A stretch of DNA of 64,000 bases, taken from NCBI RefSeq assembly GCF_000717055.1, contig NZ_JNXI01000005.1:211682-275681 (forward strand), written 5' to 3'. The stretch comes from Streptomyces iakyrus (GTDB taxonomy: Bacteria; Actinomycetota; Actinomycetes; Streptomycetales; Streptomycetaceae). The translations under genes were made by a program, and so were the position numbers. Each line of letters opens with the position of its first letter. Position 1 is the first letter of the stretch. Under the pieces are notes generated by a model. That model was not told where the DNA came from. It searched no databases and saw nothing but the letters and a program-made list of their open reading frames with translations. Shown here piece after piece: positions 62,570 to 64,000 of this stretch.

Positions 62570-63879
62570 TGGCACTCACCGGACGCGCCGCCCTCCTCGC
62601 GGCCCTGGGCTCCCTCCCCGTCGGCATCTGGGAGCCCAGCTGGACGGGTATCCTGGCGGTCAACGCTCCCCTGGCCGTGGCCTGCGCCTGCGACTTCGCA
62701 CTCGCCGCCCCCGTACGCCGCCTGGGCCTGACCCGCTCCGGCGACACCTCAGTACGCCTCGGCGACACGGCGGAGGTGACCCTGACGATCACGAATCCGT
62801 CCCGCCGCCCCCTCCGCGCCCGACTGCGCGACGCCTGGCCCCCCAGCAGCTGGCAGCCCGGCACGGAGACAGCGGCCTCCCGCCACCGCCTCACGGTCCC
62901 CGCGGGCGAACGCCGCCGCGTCACGACCAAGCTCCGCCCCACCCGCCGGGGCGACCGCCAGGCCGACCGCATCACCATCCGCTCGTACGGCCCCCTCGGC
63001 CTCTTCTCCCGCCAGGGCACCCACCGGGCTCCCTGGACGGTCCGTGTCCTGCCGCCGTTCACCAGCCGCAAGCACCTCCCGTCCAAACTGGCCCGCCTCC
63101 GCGAGCTGGACGGCCGCACCAGCGTCCTCACTCGCGGCGAGGGCACGGAGTTCGACAGTCTGCGCGAGTACGTCCCCGGCGACGACACCCGCTCCATCGA
63201 CTGGCGCGCCACAGCCCGCCAGACCACGGTCGCCGTACGCACCTGGCGTCCCGAACGCGACCGCCACATCCTCGTGGTCCTCGACACCGGCCGCACCTCG
63301 GCCGGCCGCGTGGGCGACGCACCACGCCTCGACGCCTCCATGGACGCGGCCCTCCTCCTCGCAGCCCTCGCCTCCCGCGCCGGCGACCGCGTGGACCTCC
63401 TCGCCTACGACCGCAAGGTTCGCGCCCTCGTGCAGGGCCGCACGGCGGGCGACGTCCTTCCCGCCCTGGTCAACGCCATGGCCATGCTGGAGCCGGCGCT
63501 CGTCGAAACGGACGCCCGAGGCCTCACAGCGACCGCTCTCCGTACGTCCCCTCGCCGCTCCCTGATCGTCCTGCTCACCACGCTGGACGCCGCCCCCATC
63601 GAAGAAGGCCTGCTCCCGGTCCTCACTCAGCTCACCCAGCGCCACACCGTCCTGCTGGCGTCGGTGGCAGACCCGCACATCACGGAAATGGCCACAGCAC
63701 GCGGTAGCGCCGACGCAGTCTACGAGGCCGCAGCAGCCGCCCAGGCCCAGTCAGAGCGTCACCACACAGCAGAACAACTCCGCCGCCACGGCGTCACGGT
63801 CGTGGACGCCACTCCGGACGACCTGGCGCCGGCACTGGCGGACGCGTACCTGGCATTGAAGACGGCTGGACGCCTGTGA
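62569..63879 (+). CDS. DUF58 domain protein (vWA-like partner of MoxR)
   Basis: A 436-residue protein with two membrane segments at the N-terminus (about 5-45). An immunoglobulin-like region follows, then the DUF58 signature (GTEFDSLREYVPGDDTRSIDWRATAR) near residue 190. The vWA-like domain is degenerate at the metal site (ILVVLDTGRTSAG, D-x-G rather than D-x-S-x-S). It is the last gene of the operon; the stop is 34 bases from the rrn terminator hairpin. DUF58 proteins are thought to be presented to or by MoxR chaperones. Function is unknown. Confidence 0.93.
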   Translation: MALTGRAALLAALGSLPVGIWEPSWTGILAVNAPLAVACACDFALAAPVRRLGLTRSGDTSVRLGDTAEVTLTITNPSRRPLRARLRDAWPPSSWQPGTETAASRHRLTVPAGERRRVTTKLRPTRRGDRQADRITIRSYGPLGLFSRQGTHRAPWTVRVLPPFTSRKHLPSKLARLRELDGRTSVLTRGEGTEFDSLREYVPGDDTRSIDWRATARQTTVAVRTWRPERDRHILVVLDTGRTSAGRVGDAPRLDASMDAALLLAALASRAGDRVDLLAYDRKVRALVQGRTAGDVLPALVNAMAMLEPALVETDARGLTATALRTSPRRSLIVLLTTLDAAPIEEGLLPVLTQLTQRHTVLLASVADPHITEMATARGSADAVYEAAAAAQAQSERHHTAEQLRRHGVTVVDATPDDLAPALADAYLALKTAGRL

Positions 63880-63912
63880 AAAGACGGGTCCTTGAAAGGG
63901 GGCCTAAACGCA

Positions 63913-63946
63913 GAAAACCCCCGCATCCGAAGATGCGGGGGTTTTC
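63913..63946. terminator. rrn operon terminator, also ending the DUF58 operon
   Basis: A perfect 15-base stem (63913-63927 with 63932-63946). Read on the minus strand the loop is C(UUCG)G, an extra-stable tetraloop, and the stem ends in a T-run. On the plus strand the stem also ends in TTTTC. It lies about 10 bases past the 5S rRNA end. Confidence 0.93.
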
Positions 63947-63955
63947 CCAAAAATT

Positions 63956-64000
63956 GTTCGGCGGCGTCCTACTCTCCCACAGGGTCCCCCCTGCAGTACC
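63956..64000 (-). rRNA. 5S ribosomal RNA (3' end only)
   Basis: The minus strand from the right edge reads GGTACTGCAG, then the GGACCCTGTGGGAGAGTAGG block, and ends in GCCGCCGAACA. These are the last 45 or so bases of actinobacterial 5S rRNA, including helix V and the closing 3' stem. The rest of the operon is beyond the right edge; being on the minus strand, it would lie at higher coordinates in the order 5S, 23S, 16S. The exact 3' end is uncertain by a few bases. Confidence 0.93.

Overview
The window is high-GC actinobacterial DNA, and everything points to a Streptomyces chromosome. Start codons are often GTG or TTG. The genes pkaA/pkaB, secA, hpf, mtrA-mtrB-lpqB and mtnA occur in the order I remember from the S. 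coelicolor core chromosome (roughly SCO2972 to SCO3015); this is memory, not a search. The window opens inside prfB and closes inside an rrn operon (5S rRNA end, minus strand).

Layout. (1) 1-8268: the prfB 5' end and two membrane-anchored Ser/Thr kinases (pkaB, pkaA) on the minus strand. Divergent from pkaA is a 1469-residue protein with an FHA domain, an 18-residue repeat tract and an EssC-like ATPase region. (2) 8445-12160: a carbohydrate ABC importer (lipoprotein plus two permeases). A short palindromic element flanked by a 37-bp direct repeat separates the two permease genes. (3) 12303-35845: a cell-surface glycopolymer locus. It has four fused family-2 glycosyltransferase/TagF-type polymerase genes, two further GT2 genes, three polytopic membrane proteins of GT-C type or resembling it, a GalE-like epimerase, a Wzm/Wzt (TagG/TagH-like) ABC exporter with a divergent TetR regulator, and a GtrA flippase-like protein. 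An ohr/ohrR peroxide-defence pair and a 153-bp tandem repeat interrupt it. (4) 35960-42666: a 1650-residue NAD-glutamate dehydrogenase, a HAD phosphatase and a small conserved protein. (5) 42986-50563: an Rv3235-family protein facing secA across a strong terminator, an acetyltransferase, a YcaQ-like DNA glycosylase, an orphan NarL/LuxR-type response regulator and the long hibernation factor hpf. (6) 50875-58122: comF-like gene, the mtrA-mtrB-lpqB operon and mtnA, all on the minus strand. (7) 58263-63879: a tightly coupled operon of a membrane protein, DUF4129, DUF4350, MoxR ATPase and DUF58 genes, running into the terminator of the convergent rrn operon.

How the genes fit together. The central locus holds glycosyl and polyol-phosphate transfer, a sugar epimerase, export across the membrane and probable late membrane-side glycosylation, so it looks like most of a wall-teichoic-acid-like pathway. 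Priming enzymes, a CDP-glycerol/CDP-ribitol synthetase and an LCP ligase are not in the window. The kinases beside an FHA protein suggest a local phospho-threonine circuit (inference). Starts were chosen by ribosome binding site, overlap with the upstream gene and agreement between paralogues; where these conflict the entry says so.
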